NCBI RefSeq assembly: GCF_023073915.1
Contig: NZ_JADPKK010000019.1
Span: forward strand, 558,001-622,000
Length of the DNA: 64,000 nt
Reading direction: 5' to 3'
Source of the DNA: Bradyrhizobium sp. 149
Lineage (GTDB): Bacteria; Pseudomonadota; Alphaproteobacteria; Rhizobiales; Xanthobacteraceae
Within the stretch, counting starts at the first letter, position 1, and every line of letters begins with the position of its first letter. Below, piece after piece: positions 53,479 to 61,548 of this stretch. The notes beneath the pieces were generated by a model that saw only the letters and a list, made by a program, of their open reading frames with translations, did not search any database and had not been told where the DNA came from. Made by a program: the position numbers and the translations under genes.

Positions 53479-54834
53479 TCAATCACGCCGGCGTGAGATG
53501 ACGTAGGATTCGTCGAGAAACCAGAGCCCATTGTACTTTCGCAGCACGTCCCTGGCGGCATCCAGAGTGCGGCCGTTTTGAGTCATTTCCGTCAACCGGT
53601 CGTCCTCAATCTGAGCGACATACACCGCCGCATTCCAGGCTGCAAAGGCTGTCGAGGTTCCGATAGTGCCTGTCACCTCGTTGGGCAGCGCTTCCATATC
53701 ATACCTGAAGATCGAGCGGTTATCTGCGTAAGCATTAAAATTTAGGTCGCGGCCCACCGAGCCGAGCTCGTACTTCACCGCGCGCAATAGCTCATGACGG
53801 CTCACCGAGAAAGGATTTTCTCCGGGCCAGATTGCCTGGATCATTTCCATGCCCGGATCCTGGCCGTGGGAGTGAATTCCGATCAGGCGGCCGCCTGCCC
53901 GCAAGGCCCGCGCCAGGGGCGCAATGATCCGTTTTGCCCGAAAATTGACCGAAGACAGCGCGCGGTATGGCTGGGATGCAATAACGAGGTCGAAATTGGC
54001 CTCGGTCTGGCCCGGCCGCGGAATGGTCGAATCGAGCAAAAACCGCTGGTCTTCGCGGTAGAGCACCAGCACGACAGGCCGCTCATACAGCGGCATGCCC
54101 GTGCGCGGGCTGATCGCCGCGCGCCAATTCTGCTCCAAAAACGGCTTCAGCTCCGCGATCTGGGTCTCGAACTCGCCCGAGGAAGCCCCCCGCAGGGGCA
54201 CCTCGTGCCAGACGGTCGCGGCGGCCGCCGCGGGCGATGCCGGCGTGAGCCAGGGCGCCTCCGCGTACAACATATTGGTAAAGACGAACACCGAGGCCGG
54301 ATGCTCGAAAATGCGATCCGGCACCTTCTCCAGCGTCAGGCGGAGATCCTCGAGACTGAGCTCCTTGCCGGCGACATAGAACGGCATGTGCGGAAAGCGC
54401 TGATGCATCGAGCGCAGTACGCGCGCCAGCACCGTGCCGTCCCCAACGCCCGCGTCGAACACGCGCAGTGCCGGGGGCCGGGGATGGATGCTGGCAAGCT
54501 CCAGCGCCACGCGCTCGGCGACCACCCGCTTCTCGCTGCAAGTGTGGACGAACAGCAGGTATTTCTGGCGGTTCTCAAAAAAGCGAAAATTGCCGCGCGG
54601 ATCGCGCTTTTCCGGGGGCACCTGAAGTCCCCGCGGTGGCGGCACGCCGCCGGCCATCGATGCGGCCATGTAAGCCTGGATCCGGTCCAGCGTGTCGATG
54701 GTGATGCGCTTGCCCTCGCGCAGGCGGTGCACGAGTTTCCCATCGTTCACCGCACGTCGGCCAAACGTCGATTCCGCCATGTCCGCCTTGCGGCAGAACT
54801 CAGTGATTTGGCTCAGGATTTCGTCGTTTTTCAT
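53479..54834 (-). CDS. Helix-turn-helix protein with C-terminal SAM-methyltransferase-like domain
   Basis: The product is 451 residues. Residues 7-57 (I-L-S-Q-I-T-E-F-C-R-K-A-D-M-A-E-S-T-F-G-R-R-A-V-N-D-G) look like a cro/XRE-type HTH with a recognition helix and R-I-T-I-D-T-L-D-R-I. Residues 95-440 look like a Rossmann methyltransferase: V-F-D-A-G-V-G-D-G-T (about 125-134) as motif I, and F-D-L-V-I-A-S-Q-P-Y as a motif-IV-like site. The gene lies directly upstream of metK and ahcY in the same direction, 60 bases from metK. A SAM-sensing regulator or a methyltransferase is possible. The start at 54834 begins the HTH. Confidence 0.7.
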   Translation of the reverse strand: MKNDEILSQITEFCRKADMAESTFGRRAVNDGKLVHRLREGKRITIDTLDRIQAYMAASMAGGVPPPRGLQVPPEKRDPRGNFRFFENRQKYLLFVHTCSEKRVVAERVALELASIHPRPPALRVFDAGVGDGTVLARVLRSMHQRFPHMPFYVAGKELSLEDLRLTLEKVPDRIFEHPASVFVFTNMLYAEAPWLTPASPAAAAATVWHEVPLRGASSGEFETQIAELKPFLEQNWRAAISPRTGMPLYERPVVLVLYREDQRFLLDSTIPRPGQTEANFDLVIASQPYRALSSVNFRAKRIIAPLARALRAGGRLIGIHSHGQDPGMEMIQAIWPGENPFSVSRHELLRAVKYELGSVGRDLNFNAYADNRSIFRYDMEALPNEVTGTIGTSTAFAAWNAAVYVAQIEDDRLTEMTQNGRTLDAARDVLRKYNGLWFLDESYVISRRRD

Positions 54835-55009
54835 CAGTGGGACGCGGTGGGCAGAGGGGTTGGGTACCGCCTCGTAGCAAAATCTGCCCACTGAGGGAAT
54901 AGGGGATCGAGGCATCCGGGTTCGCCGTTGTGCACAACAGCGAGGCCGTGAACCAGTGCCCCCTGCCGGGCAACAAAACAGACGCCTCTCCCTCGACGGG
55001 ACCACCGCC

Positions 55010-57166
55010 ATGCGCCGCCTCCTCGCCGCACTCTGCCTGCTCGCTGCAACCCCGTGGTCGGCGCCGGCATTTGCGCAGGCGCGCAGGCAGCTTGGGCCGC
55101 TCTGCACCAGCGACACCACGCCGGCAGACCAGATGATCGACGCCTGCGCTAAAATCATTGCGCTGAAGGTGTTCAAGGGCGAGCAACTCGCGACGGTCTA
55201 CTTCTGGCGCGCGGTGGCCTGGAACAAGAAGGGCGATTACGCCAAGGTCATCACTGACGCCACGGAAACGATCCGGCTCCAGCCGAACCAGGCGGCCTTT
55301 AATCTCAGGGGATCGGCCTATTACGACAGAGGCGAGTACGAGATCGCGATCGCCGATTTCGACGACGCGCTGAAGCTGGGCCCGCCGAGCGGTATCATCT
55401 TCCACAATCGCGGCAATGCCTGGCGCGGCAAGGGCGACTACGCCAAAGCCATTGCCGATTACGATATGTCGATCAAGGCCGATCCCAGATCGGCGTTCTC
55501 GTTCCAGAACCGCGGTATCGCGAAGGAGGCACTTGGTGATTTCGACGGCGCGCTGACCGACATCAATCAGGCGATCCGGCTCGACCCGACGCTACCGCAG
55601 CCGCTGATCAACCGGACCGCGATCTGGCGTGTCAGAGGCGATTACGATCGCGCGATTGCGGACGGCAGCGAAGCGATCCGACTCGCGAGGGAGAAGCCGC
55701 CCGTCAACATCATGACGCCGCCGAAGAGCGTGCTGATCTCGGGCTACACCCATCGCGCGCTCGCTTATGAGGCAAAAGGCGACTACGCGCAGGCGCGAGA
55801 CGATTACAAGGCGACGCTGGCGATCGCGGCTGCCGATGCCGGCAGCAAGGCCAATCAGGCGACCGCAAAGGTGCGGCTGTCGCTGGTCACCGGCGCAAGC
55901 GTGCCGATCCCGCGCGATGCGCCGTCACCGACGACGGAGCCGGCACAGGCACCAGCTCCCCAGCAGACGGGTGCCGCGCCCCCCTCGCCTGTTCAGGCCG
56001 CGCGCGGCACGCGCATGGCGCTGATCATCGGCAATGGCGCCTATGCACACGTCAAGGCACTACCCAATCCGCCCAATGATGCGCGCGCCGTTGCGAAGAG
56101 CCTGCGCAACATCGGATTCACTGTGTCCGAAGGCGTCGATCTCGACCGCGCGGCGATGCAGCAGATGACGCGTGGCTTTTTGCGGGAGGCGGCGCGGGCG
56201 CAGGTCGCGGTGGTCTACTATGCCGGCCACGGCGTGCAGATCGACGGCCGCAACTATCTCATACCCGTCGACGTCGAACTCAAGCCGGGCGCAAGGATGA
56301 CTGACGCGATGATCGACATGGACACGATCATGGCCGGTCTCGACGACCAGGTCCGCACCAATATTTTGATCTTCGATGCCTGCCGCAACAATCCAATGGC
56401 ACAGCAGGTCGCATCGGCCGACATCAACCGCGGCATCGAAGCTGCCTCGGGCCTGGCGGCGCCAACGAGTCTCGGAGCCGGTGCGACGCTCGGCGCCGGG
56501 ACGCTGATCGCTTTCGCCACTGCGCCGGGCCAGGTCGCGCTCGACGGCGAAGGCGCCAACTCGCCGTTCTCCGCCGCGCTCTCCCGCCATCTCGGCACGC
56601 CCGGCCTTGAGGTGCAGCAGATGCTGACGCGGGTGCGGGCAGAGGTGGTCTCGACCACGAAGAACAAGCAAGTGCCGTGGTCGAACTCGTCGCTGCTGGG
56701 CGAGGTTTATCTGGCGGAGAAAGTAAGGACGGCCTCCATGCAGGCCGTCATCGCCCGGACTTCACCGGACGATCCAGTAGTCCATAGACAGCGAGAGATA
56801 CGGGAAAGCTGCGGCTTACTGGATTCCCCGCCTGCGCGGGGAATGACAGCGGAGCCAACGAGGCCTTATTGGCCCCACACTTCCTTGGCGATCTCCACGG
56901 CGAGGCTGAGCTTGGCCCACTGCTCCTCTTCGGAGAGCACGTTGCCCTCCTCCGTCGACGCAAAACCGCACTGCGGGGAGAGTGCAAGCTGCTCCAGCGG
57001 GGCGAACTTGGCGGCCTCTTCCAGACGGCGCTTGATGTCATCCCTCTTCTCGAGCTCACCGAACTTCGAGGTGATGACGCCGACCACGACGACCTTGTTT
57101 CCCTTGGGCAGGAAACGCAGCGGCTCAAAGCCACCGGCGCGATCGCTGTCGTATTCGAGGAAATAG
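55010..57166 (+). CDS. Secreted TPR-caspase (peptidase C14-like) protein with probable read-through tail
   Basis: The product is 718 residues as encoded. Signal peptide about 1-24; six or so TPR repeats about 60-275 (K-G-D-Y-A-K-A-I-A-D-Y-D type); Pro/Ala linker 300-330; caspase-like domain about 335-570 with H407 (A-G-H-G) and C458 (D-A-C-R-N-N). After A-E-K (about 571) the frame continues through a repeat and about 300 bases antisense to the MetE-like gene, with no sensible protein features. One extra A in gagaaagtaa at 56717-56726 would explain it (see findings). The natural end is probably near 56722. Confidence 0.82.
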   Translation: MRRLLAALCLLAATPWSAPAFAQARRQLGPLCTSDTTPADQMIDACAKIIALKVFKGEQLATVYFWRAVAWNKKGDYAKVITDATETIRLQPNQAAFNLRGSAYYDRGEYEIAIADFDDALKLGPPSGIIFHNRGNAWRGKGDYAKAIADYDMSIKADPRSAFSFQNRGIAKEALGDFDGALTDINQAIRLDPTLPQPLINRTAIWRVRGDYDRAIADGSEAIRLAREKPPVNIMTPPKSVLISGYTHRALAYEAKGDYAQARDDYKATLAIAAADAGSKANQATAKVRLSLVTGASVPIPRDAPSPTTEPAQAPAPQQTGAAPPSPVQAARGTRMALIIGNGAYAHVKALPNPPNDARAVAKSLRNIGFTVSEGVDLDRAAMQQMTRGFLREAARAQVAVVYYAGHGVQIDGRNYLIPVDVELKPGARMTDAMIDMDTIMAGLDDQVRTNILIFDACRNNPMAQQVASADINRGIEAASGLAAPTSLGAGATLGAGTLIAFATAPGQVALDGEGANSPFSAALSRHLGTPGLEVQQMLTRVRAEVVSTTKNKQVPWSNSSLLGEVYLAEKVRTASMQAVIARTSPDDPVVHRQREIRESCGLLDSPPARGMTAEPTRPYWPHTSLAISTARLSLAHCSSSESTLPSSVDAKPHCGESASCSSGANLAASSRRRLMSSLFSSSPNFEVMTPTTTTLFPLGRKRSGSKPPARSLSYSRK
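56735..56850. repeat. Palindromic intergenic repeat at the 3' end of the TPR-caspase gene, family F
   Basis: ggacggcctccatgcaggccgtc is an inverted repeat near the left end. At the right, ctggattccccgcctgcgcggggaatgac is a hairpin-forming motif common in Bradyrhizobium. The two parts are joined by ggacttcaccggacgatccagtag. It is embedded in the read-through frame. Confidence 0.7.
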
Positions 57167-57984
57167 CCGTCGTAGTTGGTGCCGGCGAGCATGGTCTCGG
57201 CAACCGGCTCGTAGCCGCCTGACGAAATCCAGGTCGAACGGAAATTTCCGCGGCAGACATGCGTCGTCACCACCATGTCGGCCGGCTTCTCGGCCAGCGC
57301 GTAGTTGATGATTCGCGCATAGATCTGCTGCAGACCCTCGGGATTGTCGCCCCGCTCGCGCGCCTTCTGCAATTCGTCCGGCGAGCAGAGATAGGCCCAC
57401 ACGGTGTCGTCGAACTGGAGATAGCGGCAGCCGGCGTCATAGAACGCCTTCACGGCCTTGCGGTAGGTCTTGCCGAGGTCTTCGTAGAAGGCGTCGAGAT
57501 CGGGATAGACGTCCTTGGAGATCGCCTTGCGGCCGCCGCGGAAGTGCAGCACCGCCGGCGAGGGGATCGTCATCTTGGCGGTGACGTGGGCCTGGTCGGT
57601 GACCTTCTTCAGGAAGCGGAAGTGGTCCAGCATCGGATGGTCGTCGGGGAAGTCGAGCTTGCCGATCACCCGCACCGCGTCATGCCGCGTCTCGATGCCC
57701 GCGAACTGGATGCCCGTGTCGGGGTGGAACATTTCGCAGCCGGTGAGCTTCGCCAGGAAATCGAAATGCCACCAGGAGCGGCGGAATTCGCCGTCGGTTG
57801 CGAGCTTCAGGCCAAGCGAAGCCTGCTTGTGCACGACCTTCTCGATCTCCATGTCCTCGATCTTGCGCAGATCGTCGGCCGAGATCTCGCCCTTCTCGAG
57901 CCTGGCGCGGGCTTCCTTGATCTTGGCGGGGCGCAGGAGGCTGCCGACCTCGTCAGCGCGGAAGGGGGCTTTGGTTCGCTGCAT
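56866..57984 (-). CDS. MetE-like (cobalamin-independent methionine synthase family) protein, short form
   Basis: The product is 372 residues and corresponds to the catalytic C-terminal half of MetE, the YxjG/YxjH-like group. R-A-D-E-V-G-S-L-L-R-P at the start, T-D-G-E-F-R-R-S-W-W, D-D-T-V-W-A-Y, and the zinc ligands probably H and C of T-H-V-C-R-G-N and C of Q-C-G-F-A-S. The full MetE N-terminal half is absent, which is usual for this group. The methyl donor is unknown. The last 300 bases are overlapped antisense by the caspase read-through frame. Confidence 0.88.
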   Translation of the reverse strand: MQRTKAPFRADEVGSLLRPAKIKEARARLEKGEISADDLRKIEDMEIEKVVHKQASLGLKLATDGEFRRSWWHFDFLAKLTGCEMFHPDTGIQFAGIETRHDAVRVIGKLDFPDDHPMLDHFRFLKKVTDQAHVTAKMTIPSPAVLHFRGGRKAISKDVYPDLDAFYEDLGKTYRKAVKAFYDAGCRYLQFDDTVWAYLCSPDELQKARERGDNPEGLQQIYARIINYALAEKPADMVVTTHVCRGNFRSTWISSGGYEPVAETMLAGTNYDGYFLEYDSDRAGGFEPLRFLPKGNKVVVVGVITSKFGELEKRDDIKRRLEEAAKFAPLEQLALSPQCGFASTEEGNVLSEEEQWAKLSLAVEIAKEVWGQ

Positions 57985-58003
57985 TTTTGTCTCTCCCGAA
58001 ATT

Positions 58004-58720
58004 CTAGTGGGCCGCCGCCCCTGCCACGCCGAGGTGGCGCTCGAGGACCGACGGGTCGGCCTTCAGCGCGGCGCTCGGGGCGTCGTGGACGATCGTTCCG
58101 CGCTCCAATATCACAACGCGGTCGGCGAGCCCCAGAATCTTTTGGGCATTTTGCTCGACGATAATCGAGCAGATGCCGCCGGCCCGGGTGATGGTCCCGA
58201 TCGCCTTCAAGAGCTCCTCGACGATGATGGGGGCAAGGCCCTCGGTCGGCTCGTCCAGGAGAAGCACTTTCGGATTGAGAGTCAGCGCGCGGCCGATCGC
58301 CAGCATCTGCTGCTCACCGCCGGACAGCTGGTTGCCAAAGTTGCTCCGCCGCTCCTTCAGCCGCGGGAACATCTCGTAGACCCTCTCGACGGTCCAGGGA
58401 CCGGGCTGGGCCACCGCGGTCATGTTCTCTTCCACCGTGAGCGAGCGGAAGATGTTGCGCTCCTGCGGCACCCAGCCGATCCCGGCGCGCGCCCGCTGGT
58501 CGGGCCGCAAGGTCGTGACGTCGGTGCCGGCCAGCCCGACAGTGCCGGAGAAGCGACGGGTGACGCCCACGACCGAGTTGATCAGCGTGGTCTTGCCGGT
58601 GCCGTTGCGGCCCAACAGCGCCAGCACCTGCCCTTCGGCGAGACGCAGGGACATGTTCGGCAGCACCACTGCCTCGCCGTAGCCGGCGCGAAGCGAGTCG
58701 ATCGCGAGCAGGTCAGACAT
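58004..58720 (-). CDS. livF: Branched-chain amino acid type ABC transporter ATPase, LivF
   Basis: The product is 238 residues. Walker A G-R-N-G-T-G-K-T (about 36-43), signature L-S-G-G-E-Q-Q-M, Walker B V-L-L-L-D-E-P-T-E-G-L-A-P. The E-Q-N-A after the switch is typical of LivF. The start at 58720 overlaps the livG stop by 8 bases. It is the last gene of the livKHMGF operon. Confidence 0.92.
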   Translation of the reverse strand: MSDLLAIDSLRAGYGEAVVLPNMSLRLAEGQVLALLGRNGTGKTTLINSVVGVTRRFSGTVGLAGTDVTTLRPDQRARAGIGWVPQERNIFRSLTVEENMTAVAQPGPWTVERVYEMFPRLKERRSNFGNQLSGGEQQMLAIGRALTLNPKVLLLDEPTEGLAPIIVEELLKAIGTITRAGGICSIIVEQNAQKILGLADRVVILERGTIVHDAPSAALKADPSVLERHLGVAGAAAH

Positions 58721-59468
58721 TGACCGCCTCCTCGCCGAGATAGACCGCCTTGACCTGCGGGTCGCGCGCGACCTGCTCGGGCGGACCTTCGGTGAGCAGC
58801 GCGCCGGAGACCAGCACGGAGATGCGGTCGGCAAAGGAGAACACGAGGTCCATGTCGTGTTCGATCAGCAGCACGGTAACGTCGCGCGGCAGGCTGCCGA
58901 CGACGGCGAGGATGTCGTGGCGCTCGCTCTCGGGCACGCCGGCGGCGGGCTCGTCGAGCAGCAGCACGCGCGGCTTGGCGGCTATCGCGACCGCGATCTC
59001 GAGCAGGCGCTGCTTGCCGTAAGGCAGCGTCACGGTCTGTTCGTTCATGACGTCGAGCAGGTGGAAGCGCGTCAGGAGGTCGGCGATCTCGCCGTTGACG
59101 TCGCTGCGCGTGCCCATCCGCCGCCACCAGTCGCCGCCATGGCCGAGGCGCTCGGAGACAGCGAGACCGATGGTCTCGAGCGAGGTCAGGTCGGGATAGA
59201 GCTGGTTGATCTGGAAGGTACGCGATAAGCCGCGCAACACGCGCTTGTGCACAGGCAGATCCGTGATGTCCTGGCCTTCGAGCAGGATGCGGCCCGAGTT
59301 TGGCTTGAGTACGCCGGTGAGCTGGTTGATCACCGTGGTCTTGCCGGCGCCGTTCGGACCGATCAGCGCGTGGCGGGCGCCTTGGTCGATTCTTAGCGAC
59401 AAGTCGCGGGTGACACGCAGACCGCCAAATTGCTTTTCGAGATTTTGAGTTTCCAGCGCGATGGTCAT
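58713..59468 (-). CDS. livG: Branched-chain amino acid type ABC transporter ATPase, LivG
   Basis: The product is 251 residues. Walker A G-P-N-G-A-G-K-T and Walker B V-L-L-L-D-E-P-A-A-G. The signature is atypical: the usual L-S-G-G-Q position reads L-P-Y-G-K, as in many LivG/urea-type ATPases. The start at 59468 overlaps livM by 4 bases. It pairs with LivF. Confidence 0.92.
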   Translation of the reverse strand: MTIALETQNLEKQFGGLRVTRDLSLRIDQGARHALIGPNGAGKTTVINQLTGVLKPNSGRILLEGQDITDLPVHKRVLRGLSRTFQINQLYPDLTSLETIGLAVSERLGHGGDWWRRMGTRSDVNGEIADLLTRFHLLDVMNEQTVTLPYGKQRLLEIAVAIAAKPRVLLLDEPAAGVPESERHDILAVVGSLPRDVTVLLIEHDMDLVFSFADRISVLVSGALLTEGPPEQVARDPQVKAVYLGEEAVNV

Positions 59469-60493
59469 GCGTCGCTCTCCGGAATGGCGACCACGGCCTT
59501 GCGCCCGGCTATCTGCTTGATGACCAGATTGGGCACATACAGCATCCAGCGATGCAGGCGCTGGCGGCCGACCAGCACGATCACGACCAGCACGAGGCCG
59601 ATCCAGAACTGCCAATACTGCGGGGTGATGGTCGAGAACAATTCCTGGAGCATACGAAACAGCACCGCGCCGATCAGCCCGCCATAGAGATAGCCGGTGC
59701 CGCCGATCACGAGCACGAGCATCAGGTCCGCCGAGCGCTCGAAGGCGAATACATCGAGCGAGGCGATCGCCGTGGTTTGGGTGAAGAGCGCGCCCGCGAT
59801 GCCGGCATAGAACGCCGCGAGCGTGTAGATCGCGATCAGGCGACGGTTGACGGGGATGCCGGTGGCGGCAGCGCGCAGCGGATTGTTCTTGATCGCGCGT
59901 AATGACAGACCGAACGGGGAATGCACGACGCGGCGGGCGAACAGGAACAACACCAACAGAACGGCGAGCGAATAGAAGAAGCCGGTCTTGCCGAACATGT
60001 CGAACGGGATCTCACCGAAGATCGGCTGCATCTCGATACCCTGCAGGCCGTCGGTGCCGCCGGTGACGTTGGAGAAGCGTTCGGCCAGCGCCTCCAGCAG
60101 CAGCGCGATGCCGAGCGTCACCATCAGCCGCGTCAGGTCGACGCCGCGGATCACCAGGAAGCTGGTGGCGAAGCCGAGCACCATCGCGACGAGGCCGGCG
60201 ACGACAAGCGCAAGCACGGGCTCGTTGACGATCCCGTGCAGCGCCAGAAGTCCCGCGGCATAGGCGCCAACGCCGAAGAACGCGGCATGGCCGAGCGAGA
60301 CGATGCCGGCATAGCCGAGGAGCAAATCGAGCGACATCGCAAACAGCGCGAGCCGCAGGATGTCGGTCATGATCAGGTAACGCGAGGGAAATACGAAGCC
60401 GCAGGCCAGCACGATCAGCCAGAAAGCGGCCTCGCCATAGTGCCAGCGTGCCTGGCGCTGGGCGTGATAGCCGACGTCGGAGGAAGCGCTCAT
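59465..60493 (-). CDS. livM: Branched-chain amino acid type ABC transporter permease, LivM
   Basis: The product is 342 residues with about nine or ten membrane helices. G-Y-A-G-I-V-S-L-G-H-A-A-F-F-G-V-G-A-Y is the LivM signature. The start at ATG 60493 is preferred over a TTG at 60505. It lies just after livH. Confidence 0.92.
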   Translation of the reverse strand: MSASSDVGYHAQRQARWHYGEAAFWLIVLACGFVFPSRYLIMTDILRLALFAMSLDLLLGYAGIVSLGHAAFFGVGAYAAGLLALHGIVNEPVLALVVAGLVAMVLGFATSFLVIRGVDLTRLMVTLGIALLLEALAERFSNVTGGTDGLQGIEMQPIFGEIPFDMFGKTGFFYSLAVLLVLFLFARRVVHSPFGLSLRAIKNNPLRAAATGIPVNRRLIAIYTLAAFYAGIAGALFTQTTAIASLDVFAFERSADLMLVLVIGGTGYLYGGLIGAVLFRMLQELFSTITPQYWQFWIGLVLVVIVLVGRQRLHRWMLYVPNLVIKQIAGRKAVVAIPESDA

Positions 60494-60501
60494 CGGCGAA
60501 C

Positions 60502-61371
60502 TCAACGCGCGGCCGTGCGGCCGAACAGACCGTTCGGGCGCCAGATCAGGATCACAATCATCATGGTGTAGATCACGAAAGGTCCCATCTTCGGGACGTA
60601 ATATTTGCCGGCCACGTCGCCGATGCCAAGCAGCAGCGAGGCCAGGAACGGGCCGGTGATCGAGGACGAGCCGCCGACGGTCACCACGATCAGGAAGTAG
60701 ATCATGAACTTCAGCGGGAAATACGGGTCGAGACCGAGGATCTCGGCGCTCAGCGCGCCGCCGAGACCGGCCAGGCCGCAGCCAAAGGCAAATGTGAAGG
60801 CGAACACCTGTGGCACGTTGATGCCGAGGCCGCTCGCGGCGCGGGGATCATCGACTGCGGCGCGCAGGCGGCTGCCGAACCGCGTCTTGGCCAGCACCAT
60901 CTGGAGACCAATGGTGAGCAGTCCGCAGATCACGATGATCATCAGCCGATAGCGGCCGATGCCGACGCCGAACACGTCGAACTGGCCCTGGAGCGCAGCC
61001 GGCAGGTTGATGAAGACCCGCGACGAACCCTGGATGTAATCGACGGCGGCGACCGACATGAATGTCAGGCCGATGGTGAACAGCACCTGGTCGAGATGGC
61101 TGCGCGCATAGAGGTGTCGGTACAGCGTGCGTTCGAGCACGATGCCGATCGTCGCAGCGGAGACAAAGGCCAGCGGCAGTGCGGCGAAGAACGGCCAACC
61201 CATCCGGTTGACCAGCACCATGCAGACATAGCCGCCGGCCATGGCGAAGGCGCCATGGGCAAGGTTGACGAAGTTCATCAGGCCGAGCGTGACCGCGAGC
61301 CCGCAGGCCAGCACGAACAGCAGCATGCCGTAGGCAACGCCATCGAACAGATTGGTGAGGATTGAGGTCAT
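60502..61371 (-). CDS. livH: Branched-chain amino acid type ABC transporter permease, LivH
   Basis: The product is 289 residues with about eight membrane helices. L-F-D-G-V-A-Y-G-M-L-L-F-V-L-A-C-G-L at the start and G-L-M-N-F-V-N-L-A-H-G-A-F are LivH features. It follows the binding protein gene by 177 bases, a gap filled by a palindromic repeat. Confidence 0.93.
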   Translation of the reverse strand: MTSILTNLFDGVAYGMLLFVLACGLAVTLGLMNFVNLAHGAFAMAGGYVCMVLVNRMGWPFFAALPLAFVSAATIGIVLERTLYRHLYARSHLDQVLFTIGLTFMSVAAVDYIQGSSRVFINLPAALQGQFDVFGVGIGRYRLMIIVICGLLTIGLQMVLAKTRFGSRLRAAVDDPRAASGLGINVPQVFAFTFAFGCGLAGLGGALSAEILGLDPYFPLKFMIYFLIVVTVGGSSSITGPFLASLLLGIGDVAGKYYVPKMGPFVIYTMMIVILIWRPNGLFGRTAAR

Positions 61372-61409
61372 CGCGTGTCGAAGGTTATCCTAGGTGTGGC
61401 CAAGGGCCG

Positions 61410-61540
61410 TGCTGCGCTCCCTCTCCCGCTTGCGGGAGAGGGTTGGGGAGAGGGTGTCTCAACCGAAGAGACTCCCAAAGAGGAGAGAGCCCTCGCCCGG
61501 CGCGTTGCGCCGACCTCTCCCGCAAGCGGGAGAGGTGAAG
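61410..61540. repeat. Palindromic intergenic repeat inside the liv operon, family D (copy 2)
   Basis: ctccctctcccgcttgcgggagaggg on the left and cctctcccgcaagcgggagagg on the right frame gagagccctcgcccgg. Closely similar to 25088-25207. It sits between livK and livH and may separate the abundant binding-protein transcript from the rest. Confidence 0.85.
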
Positions 61541-61548
61541 CACACGCG

